64,000 nt of DNA from Peribacillus sp. Bi96. Lineage in GTDB: Bacteria > Bacillota > Bacilli > Bacillales > DSM-1321. Below, piece after piece: positions 53,060-62,727 of the stretch; the stretch's first letter is position 1; each line of letters starts with the position of its first letter. The DNA is taken from contig NZ_CAKKLV010000009.1 of the NCBI RefSeq assembly GCF_918698115.1, positions 1 to 64,000 on the forward strand. Reading direction: 5' to 3'. The translations under genes were made by a program, and so were the position numbers. The notes beneath the pieces are model-generated. The model searched no databases. It had not been told where the DNA came from and saw only the letters and a program-made list of their open reading frames with translations.

Positions 53060-56000
53060 ATGACATACAACCAAATACCAAAGGCACAAGGGCTCTACCA
53101 TCCTGAATTTGAACATGATGCATGTGGGATCGGTTTATACGCTCATTTAAAAGGGCTTGCTACACATGACATCGTCAAACAAGGACTGAATATGCTGTGC
53201 CAATTAGATCATCGCGGCGGACAGGGCAGTGATCCTCTTACAGGAGATGGCGCAGGATTAATGGTGCAGATTCCTGATGAATATTTCAGGCTGGCATGCC
53301 CGGAAATGAACTTGCCGGCAAAAGGACGCTATGGTGTAGGCATGCTCTTTTTCTCTAACAATGATGATGAACGGAATGAAATAGAAGCTCGTTTGAATGC
53401 AATTATCGAACAAGAGGGCCAAACGCTATTAGGCTGGAGAACGGTTCCTGTTGATGCAACTAAAATTGGGGAGGTCGGCAAGGAGACATGTCCGACGATC
53501 CGCCAAGTATTCATCGGGGCAAGCGTTGGGATTACCGATGATTTAGCTTTTGAGCGTAAATTGTTCATTATTAGAAAACAAGCTGAAAACTGGGCTCGTG
53601 AACGTGGCAATCGTTTTTATTTTGCCAGCCTTTCAAGTGCTACGATCGTATACAAAGGATTGTTGACGCCAGAGCAGGTGGACGCTTTTTATCTTGACCT
53701 TCAACAGGAGGCTTTCGTTTCGGCCTTCGCTTTAGTGCATTCCCGCTTCAGCACGAATACTTTTCCTAGTTGGGAACGGGCACATCCAAACCGTTACCTG
53801 ATCCATAATGGCGAAATCAATACGCTTAGAGGCAATGTGAATTGGATGAAGGCGCGTGAGCAGCAGTTTGTTTCGGAAGCATTCGGAGATGACCTGCAAA
53901 AGGTCCTGCCTATTTTGGATATAGACGGAAGTGATTCTTCGATTCTTGATAATGCACTTGAATTCTTCGTGCTTGCTGGTCGTAAACCGGCACATGCTGC
54001 CATGATGCTCATTCCTGAACCGTGGACGGAAAACCCGCATATGACGAAGGAAAAGAAGGCATTTTACGAATATCATAGCATGCTCATGGAGCCATGGGAT
54101 GGACCGACAGCCATATCCTTTACGAATGGCAAGCAAATCGGTGCCATCCTGGATCGAAATGGTCTAAGGCCTGCAAGGTATTATGTGACAAAAGATGATT
54201 ACATCATTTTCTCCTCTGAAGTCGGCGTGATCGATGTGGAGCCGGAGAATGTATTATATAAAGATCGTTTAAGCCCAGGCAGAATGCTTTTAATAGATTT
54301 AGAGGAAGGCCGTATTGTTTCCGATGAAGAAATCAAGTCGGAAATGGCTCAGGAAAAACCATACCAGCAATGGCTGGACGAACAGCTTGTTCAATTATGT
54401 GACGAAGAACCAGTATTCAAAGGGGAGCCATTGAATGATTTATTATTCAGGCAAAAAGCTTTCGGATACACATATGAAGATGTCCAAAAATATTTACTGC
54501 CGGTCATTAACGAAGGTAAAGATCCACTGGGAAGCATGGGGAATGACATTCCGTTAGCGGTCTTATCTGATCGCCCGCAATCACTATTCAACTATTTCAA
54601 GCAATCCTTTGCACAGGTAACCAACCCGCCAATCGATTCGCTTCGTGAACAAATCGTCACGTCAACGATGACATTTCTGGGTGCGGAAGGAGATTTGCTG
54701 AAACCGGATGAAACGAACAGCCGCCGCATTCAATTGGATTCACCTGTTTTGACGCCAGGTCAAATGCAGCAGTTGAAAGAAAATGCCTATCCGGAATTCA
54801 GAAGCAAAGTCATTCACACTTTATTTTCAGAAGATTTAGAGAGCGAACTTGATCGCATCTGTCGTGAAGCGGAACAAGCGATCGCTGATGGTGTCAGCCT
54901 TTTGATACTATCTGACAAGGATATGAGCAAAGATAAGGCTGCGATTCCTTCCCTGCTGGCTGCTAGCTCCCTTCATCAAGAGCTGATCCGTCATGGGAAC
55001 CGTACGAAAGTGAGCATTATCGTTGAATCGGGGGAAGCAAGGGAAGTCCATCATTACGCATCCCTAATCGGGTATGGAGTGGATGCGATTTACCCGTACC
55101 TTGCTTATGAAACATATAAGCAGGCTGTATTGGAAGGCAGTTTAGCCATCAGCTACGAAGAAACGGTAAGGAAGTATGTACGCTCGTTGACAGAAGGCAT
55201 CGTAAAAGTGATGTCGAAAATGGGGATTTCCACGATTCAAAGTTACCGCGGCGCACAAATTTTCGAAGCGGTCGGAATCGGTGCTGATGTGATCGAACGC
55301 TATTTCAGCGGTACGGCATCGCAGCTTAGTGGGATCCATTTGGAAACGATCGCGGATGAAGCGTTGATTCGCCATAGGAAGGCTGCAGCTGATTCTTATG
55401 ACCAAACACTTGAAAGCGGAAGCGATTTTCAGTGGAGAAAAACAGGGGAACATCATGCTTTCAATCCTAAAACGATCCATACGCTACAATGGGCTTGCCG
55501 CAAAGGCGATTATAATTTATTTAAACAATATTCAAACTTGGCGAATGAAGAAAGACTCGGGTTTTTACGGAATTTATTCTCGTTCGATCAAAAGCGCCAA
55601 AGCATTTCGATAGATGAAGTCGAATCCGTTGAATCCATCGTCAGCCGATTTAAAACGGGCGCGATGTCATTCGGTTCACTAAGTCAGGAAGCACATGAAA
55701 CATTAGCGATAGCAATGAACCGTTTAGGCGGAAAAAGCAATAGTGGTGAAGGCGGGGAGCACCCTAGCCGTTACCAAGTGGATGAAAACGGCGATAACCG
55801 CCGCAGCGGAATTAAACAAATTGCATCTGGTCGTTTTGGTGTGAAAAGCCATTACCTTGTTAATGCCGATGAACTTCAAATCAAAATGGCACAAGGTGCA
55901 AAGCCGGGCGAAGGCGGCCAGCTGCCCGGGAACAAAGTATATCCTTGGGTCGCAGAGGTCCGTGGTTCCACACCAGGTGTTGGTCTGATTTCACCGCCTC

Positions 56001-57604
56001 CACATCATGATATCTATTCAATTGAAGATTTGGCACAGCTGATCCATGATTTGAAAAATGCGAATCGTGATGCCAGGATCAGCGTCAAGCTTGTCTCAAA
56101 AGCTGGAGTAGGCACGATTGCAGCCGGTGTCGCCAAAGGTGCCGCGGATGTCATCGTTATTAGTGGATATGATGGCGGTACGGGTGCATCACCAAAAACG
56201 AGTATCAAACATACTGGTCTTCCTTGGGAGCTGGGCCTTGCCGAAGCACACCAAACATTGATGCTGAATGGCCTGCGCAGCCGTGTAATCCTTGAAACGG
56301 ATGGTAAGTTAATGACGGGGCGCGATGTGGTCATGGCAGCAATCCTTGGAGCGGAAGAATTCGGTTTTGCTACAGCACCGCTTGTGGTCCTTGGCTGTGT
56401 CATGATGCGTGCTTGCCATTTGGACACATGTCCAGTCGGGGTAGCTACTCAAAACCCTGAGCTTCGCAGCAAATTCACTGGAGATCCGGATCATGTCGTT
56501 AATTTCATGCGCTTCATAGCTGAGGAAGTGCGGGAAACGATGGCTGAGCTTGGTTTTAGAACACTGGAAGAAATGGTCGGCCGTACTGATGTTTTACAAG
56601 TGAGCGAGCGGGCACAAAACCATTGGAAAGCGAAGCATCTGGACTTGACGACACTTCTTTTCCAACCGGAGGGAATACGTACGTACCAACTTCCGCAAAA
56701 CCATAAAATTGAAGAATCCTTGGATATCCGTGAGATTTTACCTGTGGTGCAGCCTGCTTTACATGATCAAACCCAAGTGGATGTCAGCTTCCCGATTACA
56801 AACGTGAATCGTGTTGTTGGAACGATTGTCGGCAGTGAAGTATCCAAGCGTTATGGAGAATTGGGCTTGCCTGAAGATACGATCATCCTTCGTTTTACGG
56901 GATCGGCGGGCCAGAGCTTCGGTGCCTTCATTCCAAATGGGATGTCGATGTATTTGACGGGCGATGTCAATGACTATGTTGGGAAAGGCTTATCTGGCGG
57001 AAAAATCGTTATCACGGCACCTGCTGGGAATCAGATTGAGGCCGGGGACAATGTAATTGCAGGAAATATCGCCTTATACGGCGGAACAAGCGGCGAGGCC
57101 TACATTAATGGCCGTGCTGGAGAACGATTCGCGGTCCGGAACAGTGGAGTCAATGTTGTCGTTGAAGGAATTGGAGACCATGGCTGTGAGTATATGACAG
57201 GCGGACGTGTGGTCATTCTGGGCGACGTCGGCAAAAACTTCGCAGCAGGCATGTCAGGCGGTATCGCTTATGTACTAGCTGATGATGCAGAAGAATTCAA
57301 GGCATTATGCAATGCTGAAATGATAGAATTCGAGACGCTTGGGGATGATGCAAGCGAGGTAAAAGAAATGATTCACAGCCACCTTCATTATACAGAGAGT
57401 GCCAAGGCTTCTTATGTACTGGAGAACTGGGAGACTTTCGCAAAGAAATTCGTAAAAGTCATTCCGAAAGATTACAAACGGATGATGAAAAGCATCGAAG
57501 AGCAGAAGCATGCAGGGCTATCGGATGAAGAAGCGATCATGAGTGCATTTCAAGCAAATGCCGTTCAAGATAAAAAAATCACTAAACAAGCTGTGATGCA
57601 GTAA
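53060..57604 (+). CDS. gltB: Glutamate synthase (NADPH) large subunit
   Basis: 1514 residues (called gltA in B. subtilis). Transfers the amide of glutamine to 2-oxoglutarate. The class II amidotransferase domain starts at Cys22 in HDACGIGLYAHLKG, after a short leader that is cleaved in the mature enzyme. The central domain follows, then the FMN barrel (GAMSFGSLSQEAHETLA, SKAGVGTIAAGVAKG). The 3Fe-4S Cys are in GCVMMRACHLDTCPVG. It ends with the beta-helix GXGXG domain (GGTSGEAYINGRAG, GMSGGIAYVL). ATG 53060 has GGGGGCG before it, and the start MTYNQ matches B. subtilis. Works with the small subunit 16 bases downstream; controlled by GltC. Confidence 0.97.
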   Translation: MTYNQIPKAQGLYHPEFEHDACGIGLYAHLKGLATHDIVKQGLNMLCQLDHRGGQGSDPLTGDGAGLMVQIPDEYFRLACPEMNLPAKGRYGVGMLFFSNNDDERNEIEARLNAIIEQEGQTLLGWRTVPVDATKIGEVGKETCPTIRQVFIGASVGITDDLAFERKLFIIRKQAENWARERGNRFYFASLSSATIVYKGLLTPEQVDAFYLDLQQEAFVSAFALVHSRFSTNTFPSWERAHPNRYLIHNGEINTLRGNVNWMKAREQQFVSEAFGDDLQKVLPILDIDGSDSSILDNALEFFVLAGRKPAHAAMMLIPEPWTENPHMTKEKKAFYEYHSMLMEPWDGPTAISFTNGKQIGAILDRNGLRPARYYVTKDDYIIFSSEVGVIDVEPENVLYKDRLSPGRMLLIDLEEGRIVSDEEIKSEMAQEKPYQQWLDEQLVQLCDEEPVFKGEPLNDLLFRQKAFGYTYEDVQKYLLPVINEGKDPLGSMGNDIPLAVLSDRPQSLFNYFKQSFAQVTNPPIDSLREQIVTSTMTFLGAEGDLLKPDETNSRRIQLDSPVLTPGQMQQLKENAYPEFRSKVIHTLFSEDLESELDRICREAEQAIADGVSLLILSDKDMSKDKAAIPSLLAASSLHQELIRHGNRTKVSIIVESGEAREVHHYASLIGYGVDAIYPYLAYETYKQAVLEGSLAISYEETVRKYVRSLTEGIVKVMSKMGISTIQSYRGAQIFEAVGIGADVIERYFSGTASQLSGIHLETIADEALIRHRKAAADSYDQTLESGSDFQWRKTGEHHAFNPKTIHTLQWACRKGDYNLFKQYSNLANEERLGFLRNLFSFDQKRQSISIDEVESVESIVSRFKTGAMSFGSLSQEAHETLAIAMNRLGGKSNSGEGGEHPSRYQVDENGDNRRSGIKQIASGRFGVKSHYLVNADELQIKMAQGAKPGEGGQLPGNKVYPWVAEVRGSTPGVGLISPPPHHDIYSIEDLAQLIHDLKNANRDARISVKLVSKAGVGTIAAGVAKGAADVIVISGYDGGTGASPKTSIKHTGLPWELGLAEAHQTLMLNGLRSRVILETDGKLMTGRDVVMAAILGAEEFGFATAPLVVLGCVMMRACHLDTCPVGVATQNPELRSKFTGDPDHVVNFMRFIAEEVRETMAELGFRTLEEMVGRTDVLQVSERAQNHWKAKHLDLTTLLFQPEGIRTYQLPQNHKIEESLDIREILPVVQPALHDQTQVDVSFPITNVNRVVGTIVGSEVSKRYGELGLPEDTIILRFTGSAGQSFGAFIPNGMSMYLTGDVNDYVGKGLSGGKIVITAPAGNQIEAGDNVIAGNIALYGGTSGEAYINGRAGERFAVRNSGVNVVVEGIGDHGCEYMTGGRVVILGDVGKNFAAGMSGGIAYVLADDAEEFKALCNAEMIEFETLGDDASEVKEMIHSHLHYTESAKASYVLENWETFAKKFVKVIPKDYKRMMKSIEEQKHAGLSDEEAIMSAFQANAVQDKKITKQAVMQ

Positions 57605-57620
57605 GGAAGGGGAGAGAAAG

Positions 57621-59102
57621 ATGGGAAAAGCAACAGGATTTATGGATTATCCGCGAGAAAAACCAAAAGACCGGAATCCTCTCACTCGTTTAAGCGACTG
57701 GAGAGAGTATACAGCTCCTTTCTCTTATGAAAAGTTAAGTACACAGGGAGCGCGGTGTATGGACTGCGCCACCCCTTTCTGCCATATGGGCATGGAATTG
57801 AACCGGGTAACGACGGGCTGTCCGATTAATAATCTGATCCCGGAGTGGAATGATTTGGTTTACCGCGGCAGATGGAAAGAAGCATTGGACCGTTTATCGA
57901 AAACGAATAATTTCCCTGAATTCACCGGGCGCGTCTGCCCGGCCCCTTGTGAAGGGTCTTGTACGGTAGCGATAAGCGATCCTGCCGTTACCATCAAGAA
58001 CATTGAACGGACCATCATCGATAAAGGATTTGAAAATGGCTGGATCACGCCACGCATTCCTGAAAGCAGGACCGGCAAGAAAATTGCCATCATCGGTTCA
58101 GGCCCGGCAGGATTGGCGAGTGCCGATCAGTTGAATCAAGCAGGTCATTCGGTCACGGTTTATGAGCGCGCTGACCGTGCGGGCGGGCTGTTGACATACG
58201 GCATCCCAAACATGAAGCTTGAAAAAGATGTCGTTGCACGCCGAATCAAATTATTGACCCAGGAAGGCATCGATTTCATTACCAATACAGAAGTAGGCAA
58301 AGATATTTCAGCCGAAGAACTGCAAGAACAATATGATGCAGTCATCCTTTGCACAGGTGCCCAAAAGCAGCGTGACCTGGAAATTGAAGGACGTGGGGCA
58401 TCAGGCATCCACCTTGCAATGAATTACTTGACGACCTCCACTAAAAGCCTGTTGGACTCCAATTTTGAAGACGGCAAGTTTTTAGACACAAAGGGTAAGG
58501 ACGTCATCGTCATTGGCGGGGGGGATACAGGAGCGGATTGTGTAGCGACTGCACTTCGCCAGGAATGTAAGAGCGTCGTACAATTCGGGAAGCACCCCAT
58601 CCTTCCGACGGCCCGTACATCTGATAATATGTGGCCAGCCTACCCGAATGTTTTTTCCCTTGATTATGCGTATGAAGAAGCGGAAGCGAAATTCGGTGCC
58701 GATCCGCGTCAATATTCAATCCAAACAAAGAAAATCGTAGCGGATGAGAATGGCAACGTTAAAGAACTGCACACAATCTCAATGGAAAAAGTCAAAGGCG
58801 ATGATGGAATATACATTTTCAGGGAAGTTCCAGGAACTGAAAAAGTATGGCCTGCACAATTCGTTTTCATCGCAATCGGATTTGAGGGGACAGAGCAACC
58901 GCTATTGACCCAATTTGGAGTAGAAACGGTCAATCAAAAAATTGATGCCGTCTATGGCGAATACAGAACGAATGTCGAAGGCGTTTTCGCTGCCGGAGAT
59001 GCAAGAAGAGGGCAAAGCCTCATCGTCTGGGCGATCAATGAAGGCCGAGAAGTGGCTCGTGAAGTGGACCGCTACTTGATGGGCGCATCAGTATTGCCAT
59101 AA
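57621..59102 (+). CDS. gltD: Glutamate synthase (NADPH) small subunit
   Basis: 493 residues (gltB in B. subtilis). Passes electrons from NADPH through FAD and two 4Fe-4S clusters to the large subunit. N-terminal Cys sets: [12 protein letters not shown] with [11 protein letters not shown], and [12 protein letters not shown] site [15 protein letters not shown] and NADPH site [12 protein letters not shown]. End [16 protein letters not shown] binds FAD. GGAAGGGGAGAGAAAG precedes the ATG. Same operon as the large subunit; terminator follows. Confidence 0.97.
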   Translation: MGKATGFMDYPREKPKDRNPLTRLSDWREYTAPFSYEKLSTQGARCMDCATPFCHMGMELNRVTTGCPINNLIPEWNDLVYRGRWKEALDRLSKTNNFPEFTGRVCPAPCEGSCTVAISDPAVTIKNIERTIIDKGFENGWITPRIPESRTGKKIAIIGSGPAGLASADQLNQAGHSVTVYERADRAGGLLTYGIPNMKLEKDVVARRIKLLTQEGIDFITNTEVGKDISAEELQEQYDAVILCTGAQKQRDLEIEGRGASGIHLAMNYLTTSTKSLLDSNFEDGKFLDTKGKDVIVIGGGDTGADCVATALRQECKSVVQFGKHPILPTARTSDNMWPAYPNVFSLDYAYEEAEAKFGADPRQYSIQTKKIVADENGNVKELHTISMEKVKGDDGIYIFREVPGTEKVWPAQFVFIAIGFEGTEQPLLTQFGVETVNQKIDAVYGEYRTNVEGVFAAGDARRGQSLIVWAINEGREVAREVDRYLMGASVLP

Positions 59103-59108
59103 TTGCAA

Positions 59109-59149
59109 AAAGAAGCACCATAATCATTGATTATGGTGCTTCTTTTTTG
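59109..59149 (+). terminator. Terminator after gltD
   Basis: Perfect 14-base stem agaagcaccataat / attatggtgcttct (59111-59124, 59130-59143) followed by TTTTT. Confidence 0.93.
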
Positions 59150-59166
59150 TAGTTGGAAATGTGGTA

Positions 59167-59820
59167 TTCACGAGTAAATGGTCAGAATTCACGAGTAAAA
59201 CACCGAAACTCACGAGTAAAACGCCAAAACTCACGAGTAAATGATCAAAACTCACGAGTAAAGCGCCGAAACTAAAGAGTAAATGATCGAAACTCACGAG
59301 TAAAGCGCCGAGACTAAAGAGTAAATGCGAATTCACGAGTAAAATGCCAAAACTCACGAGTAAAGCGCCGAAACTCACGAGTAAAACGCCAAAAATCACG
59401 AGTAAAGCACCTAAATTCACGAGTAAAACGCCAAAACTCACGAGTAAAGCGCCGAAACTCACGAGTAAAACGCCAAAAATCACGAGTAAAGCACCTAAAT
59501 TCACGATTAAAGCGCCGAAACTCACGAGTAAAACGCCAAAAACTCACGAGTAAATGATCAAAACTCACGAGTAAAGCGCCGAAACTCACGAGTAAATGCG
59601 AATTCACGAGTAAAACGCCGAAATTCACGAGTAAAGCGCCGAAACTAAAGAGTAAATGCGAATTCACGAGTAAAATGCCAAAACTCACGAGTAAAGCGCC
59701 GAAACTAAAGAGTAAATGCGAATTCACGAGTAAAACGCCAAAACTCACGAGTAAAATGCCAAAACTCACGAGTAAAACGCCGAAATTCACGAGTAAAGCA
59801 CCGAAACTCACGAGTAAAGG
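59167..59820 (+). repeat. 21-bp CACGAGTAAA repeat array, locus 3
   Basis: I count 32 units of the type ACTCACGAGTAAAGCGCCGAA. Most are 21 bases; four are 18 (ending in AAATGCGA) and one is 22. A core variant ACTAAAGAGTAAA occurs four times. Blocks of several units recur as copies (four units around 59361-59444 are nearly repeated at 59445-59528), so the array grew by segment duplication. It lies between convergent gltD and yxeQ. Frames are open on both strands over long parts, which I judge non-coding. Confidence 0.95.
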
Positions 59821-59863
59821 ATACCGTGCTAAAGAAAAAGGACATCATAGATTAGGATGATAT

Positions 59864-59907
59864 ACAAATAAGGCGAGCAGTATATAAATACTGTTCGCCT
59901 TATTTAC
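59864..59907 (-). terminator. Terminator of the yxe operon
   Basis: Long stem aaataaggcgagcagtat / atactgttcgccttattt (59866-59883, 59888-59905, one G.T pair), beginning eight bases past the yxeQ stop on the minus strand. Confidence 0.88.
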
Positions 59908-59913
59908 AATCTG

Positions 59914-61254
59914 TCAGCTTCTATAGTCAGCTTTTTGAAAAACACCAAGTGATGTGTGAGTCAGTGCATGGACAGCTGCTATTATTTTCTCTGTCTCTCC
60001 TTCATCTCCGACGGCTTTAAGCAATTTTTCCTTTAGCTGGGATTTTGTTAATGGATTCCCAGGACTTCCTTTAGGTGTATCGATTCGTTTCGAAAGTACA
60101 TCCCCATTCGTTGTGGTCACGGTCACAATTGTAAATCGTCCCACTGGGAGTGCTGCTTTGGAAGGCTTGATCGTTGCATCCGTCTCTCTATTTACTTTTT
60201 GAAAGGGTTCTCTCCATGAATGGGGGATCGGTTTCGATTCAAAAGAAGCAAAGGTCAGGGGTTTGCCTGTTAGCGCGAGCCATACAATATACTCAATCGA
60301 AAATCTTCCTTCTTCACCAGTCGATGGGTTATGGTGAATTAAAGCGGAATCACCATTTGGAGGAAAGCAAACACTCACGGATTCAATGTCATCTTCCGAC
60401 AAATCATACGCCTTATGTAAAAAGACAGCTGCATCAGCGCCATGTGCCGCAGCAGAACAAAAAGGATACTGTTTAAACCATAATCCTGGTGTTACGATCC
60501 GCCATGTCTTTCCCCAGTTCGCCGTCAAATCTGGAACTCCATTTTCTGCATATACCTCAAAGAAACCATTCTTATCGTTCAAAAAGTCGGGGTTGCTATG
60601 TAATCCCATCCGAATCCAATCTGCGGAATCCACAGCGTTTTTGGCAGCAATCCCTACATGGAGCGGCTTTATCACGGTACCAAATTGGAGTCGGAGACCC
60701 GCCGATTGGGTAGCAGCAAGACTCATCGTTTCAGCTATTAAGCGCGGTGAGTATTCCCGTAAATACGCAACCGCACCAGCTGCAGCTATTACGCCAAGTG
60801 TAGCTGTGTTATGCCAACCTTTTGTATAATGATATGGGTTCATAGCTTCTCCAAACCGAGCCATAATCTCCACACCAACCACATAGGCAGCTAAAAAACG
60901 TTTCCCAGGCATTTCAGGTTCTCCAACTGCTAACAAAGCAGACAAAATGACTGCGCTTGGATGACCTCGTACATCTGAATGTACATCATCATAATCTAGT
61001 AAATGAGCTTGAAAGCCATTGAAGAGTGCTGCTTGGGATCTTGTTGCATGTATGTGACTTCCAATCAAGTAACTCGTCCCATTTCCGCCTTCTTCCAAAA
61101 TGATTTGCTTTAAAATCGAAATTTCCTTTTCGGATTTTGTTTGATAGGAAACAGCAAGATAATCTAGAAGTCCTTCGATGGCAGCCTGTAGTACTTCTTC
61201 ATTTACCAACGGATTGGAATGATAAATCAATTCAGATAACTTTTCCGTGTTCAT
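59914..61254 (-). CDS. yxeQ: MmgE/PrpD family protein YxeQ
   Basis: 446 residues of the MmgE/PrpD family (2-methylcitrate dehydratase-like). Seen: LLDYDDVHSDVRGHPSAVILSALLA in the first third, ATLGVIAAAGAVAYLREY, and WFKQYPFCSAAAHGADAA. B. subtilis YxeQ has 445 residues and belongs to the operon that recovers cysteine from S-(2-succino)cysteine; its own step is uncertain. ATG 61254 has AAAGGA ten bases before it; an earlier GTG overlaps yxeO and is not supported. It lies five bases after yxeO, where B. subtilis would have yxeP first. Confidence 0.87.
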   Translation of the reverse strand: MNTEKLSELIYHSNPLVNEEVLQAAIEGLLDYLAVSYQTKSEKEISILKQIILEEGGNGTSYLIGSHIHATRSQAALFNGFQAHLLDYDDVHSDVRGHPSAVILSALLAVGEPEMPGKRFLAAYVVGVEIMARFGEAMNPYHYTKGWHNTATLGVIAAAGAVAYLREYSPRLIAETMSLAATQSAGLRLQFGTVIKPLHVGIAAKNAVDSADWIRMGLHSNPDFLNDKNGFFEVYAENGVPDLTANWGKTWRIVTPGLWFKQYPFCSAAAHGADAAVFLHKAYDLSEDDIESVSVCFPPNGDSALIHHNPSTGEEGRFSIEYIVWLALTGKPLTFASFESKPIPHSWREPFQKVNRETDATIKPSKAALPVGRFTIVTVTTTNGDVLSKRIDTPKGSPGNPLTKSQLKEKLLKAVGDEGETEKIIAAVHALTHTSLGVFQKADYRS

Positions 61255-61259
61255 ACACT

Positions 61260-62027
61260 TCACATCCTTTTTTGCCTGGCAGCTCCGTCCGTTTCATCTC
61301 CCATTTGCCGTAAAAAACGCTGAGTTCGCGGATTAAGAGAATGTTCAATTACTTGTTCTGGGGTGCCTTGTTCGATAATATGTCCATCTGCCATGAAAAT
61401 GACATGGTCAGCCACTTCCTTCGCAAATTGCATTTCGTGCGTCACGATCACCATTGTGGTATCATCTTTCGCTAACTCCCGTATTACTTGTAAAACCTCA
61501 TTAACCAATTCGGGATCTAGAGCGGAGGTAGGTTCATCAAATAAAATGGCATGTGGTTTTACCGCTAATGCTCTAGCGATGCTAACACGCTGCTGTTGTC
61601 CACCAGATAAGGTAGCGGGGTATTGTTTCGCTTGTTTTTCTAAGCCGACCCGTTTCAATAAATCCACGCCGATTTGAATGGCTTCCTCTTTTTTCATCTT
61701 TTTGCTGACAAGCAAAGATTCAATCACGTTTCTTAAAGCTGTTTTATTTTTAAAAAGGTTATAGTGTTGGAATACCATCGCTGTTTGCTGTCTTAATTGG
61801 TACGCGTCTCTCTCTTTATATTTTTGGGTATCCAATTTTACATCCTTGATTTCGATGGTGCCGCTGTTGGGCTTTTCCAACAAGTTCAGACAGCGTAATA
61901 ACGTTGATTTTCCAGAACCAGATGGACCAATAATGGCGACAACTTCCCCAGTTCTTATATCCAAGTTAATATCGTTCAATACTTGTTTATCATCAAAATG
62001 CTTGGTTAAGTTTCTTACTTTTATCAT
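61260..62027 (-). CDS. yxeO: Amino-acid ABC transporter ATP-binding protein YxeO
   Basis: 255 residues of the polar amino acid (GlnQ/TcyC) group: Walker A GPSGSGKSTLLRCLN, Q-loop MVFQHYNLF, signature LSGGQQQRVSIARAL, Walker B ILFDEPTSALDPELV and His in VTHEM. Powers uptake with permease YxeN and lipoprotein YxeM. The usual ligand type is cystine-like amino acids; in B. subtilis the system is linked to S-(2-succino)cysteine. AAGGTGATCAT precedes the ATG. Confidence 0.9.
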   Translation of the reverse strand: MIKVRNLTKHFDDKQVLNDINLDIRTGEVVAIIGPSGSGKSTLLRCLNLLEKPNSGTIEIKDVKLDTQKYKERDAYQLRQQTAMVFQHYNLFKNKTALRNVIESLLVSKKMKKEEAIQIGVDLLKRVGLEKQAKQYPATLSGGQQQRVSIARALAVKPHAILFDEPTSALDPELVNEVLQVIRELAKDDTTMVIVTHEMQFAKEVADHVIFMADGHIIEQGTPEQVIEHSLNPRTQRFLRQMGDETDGAARQKRM

Positions 62028-62031
62028 ATGA

Positions 62032-62703
62032 TCACCTTCTAAGTGGTTTGCTGAGCCAAATTTCCAGATATTTTTGTATCCAAGAATAAAGAATAACCAA
62101 TAGCCAGTAAATCAAGCCAACCACCAAATACGTCTCGAAAAAGCGCATGTTAGCGGATGCAATCATTTTTCCCTCTGCAAATAGTTCCGTAATTCCTAAT
62201 GTAAAGGCAAGGGACGTTTCTTTAATCAAAGATATAAATGTATTCCCTGTTGCTGGCAATGCATTTAAAGCAGCTTGTGGTAAAATGATTCGCGAGTAAA
62301 TTTGCACTCTTTTCATGCCAGTTGCAAGGCCAGCTTCCATCTGCCCTTTATCCACGGAGTTCAATCCAGCTCGGAAAATTTCTGCTAAATAAGAGGATTC
62401 TTTCAAACTAAATCCAATAATCGCCGCCGTGAGTGCTTCCATCGTTGACAACGATGGGAATAACTGTGGTAAACCGTAGTAAATGATGAATAATAGTACC
62501 AATGTTGGCATTCCTCGAAATAAAGAGATATATAAGCCTGCCAAATGGGTGATTCCAAAAATATTGCTATTTTTTATTAAGGCTACTACTAGTCCGATAA
62601 TAATGGCTAAAACCATCGAAATGATGGCTAAAACCAGAGTGATCGGAATAAATTTTGCGATTTGTAGGGAAATTTCCAACATATATTGTAAATCAAAATT
62701 CAT
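62032..62703 (-). CDS. yxeN: Amino-acid ABC transporter permease YxeN
   Basis: 223 residues with five to six membrane helices and the HisM-type motif SLFRGMPTLVLLF plus the EAA loop (ATGMKRVQIYSRIILPQA). Forms the membrane part of the YxeMNO importer. Five bases from yxeO; GGAGG ahead of the ATG. Length equals B. subtilis YxeN within one residue. Confidence 0.9.
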   Translation of the reverse strand: MNFDLQYMLEISLQIAKFIPITLVLAIISMVLAIIIGLVVALIKNSNIFGITHLAGLYISLFRGMPTLVLLFIIYYGLPQLFPSLSTMEALTAAIIGFSLKESSYLAEIFRAGLNSVDKGQMEAGLATGMKRVQIYSRIILPQAALNALPATGNTFISLIKETSLAFTLGITELFAEGKMIASANMRFFETYLVVGLIYWLLVILYSWIQKYLEIWLSKPLRR

Positions 62704-62727
62704 AATGCTTTAAAACCTCCGCTATGC

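Noticed and set aside
53329..56494. Several minus-strand frames inside the glutamate synthase gene
   Set aside because: Shadows of a certain, highly conserved coding sequence on the other strand.
59167..59820. CRISPR array
   Set aside because: Units are 18-22 bases in all, the parts between cores are 8-11 bases and are themselves repeated, and no cas gene is in the window.
59124..59860. Open frames over repeat locus 3 (SFGALLV- and TSKAPKL-like peptides)
   Set aside because: Same cause as at locus 2; 18- and 22-base units shift or keep frames by chance and no start signals exist.
62290..62302. CGCGAGTAAA match inside yxeN
   Set aside because: A single partial match in a coding sequence with no periodic neighbours; chance.
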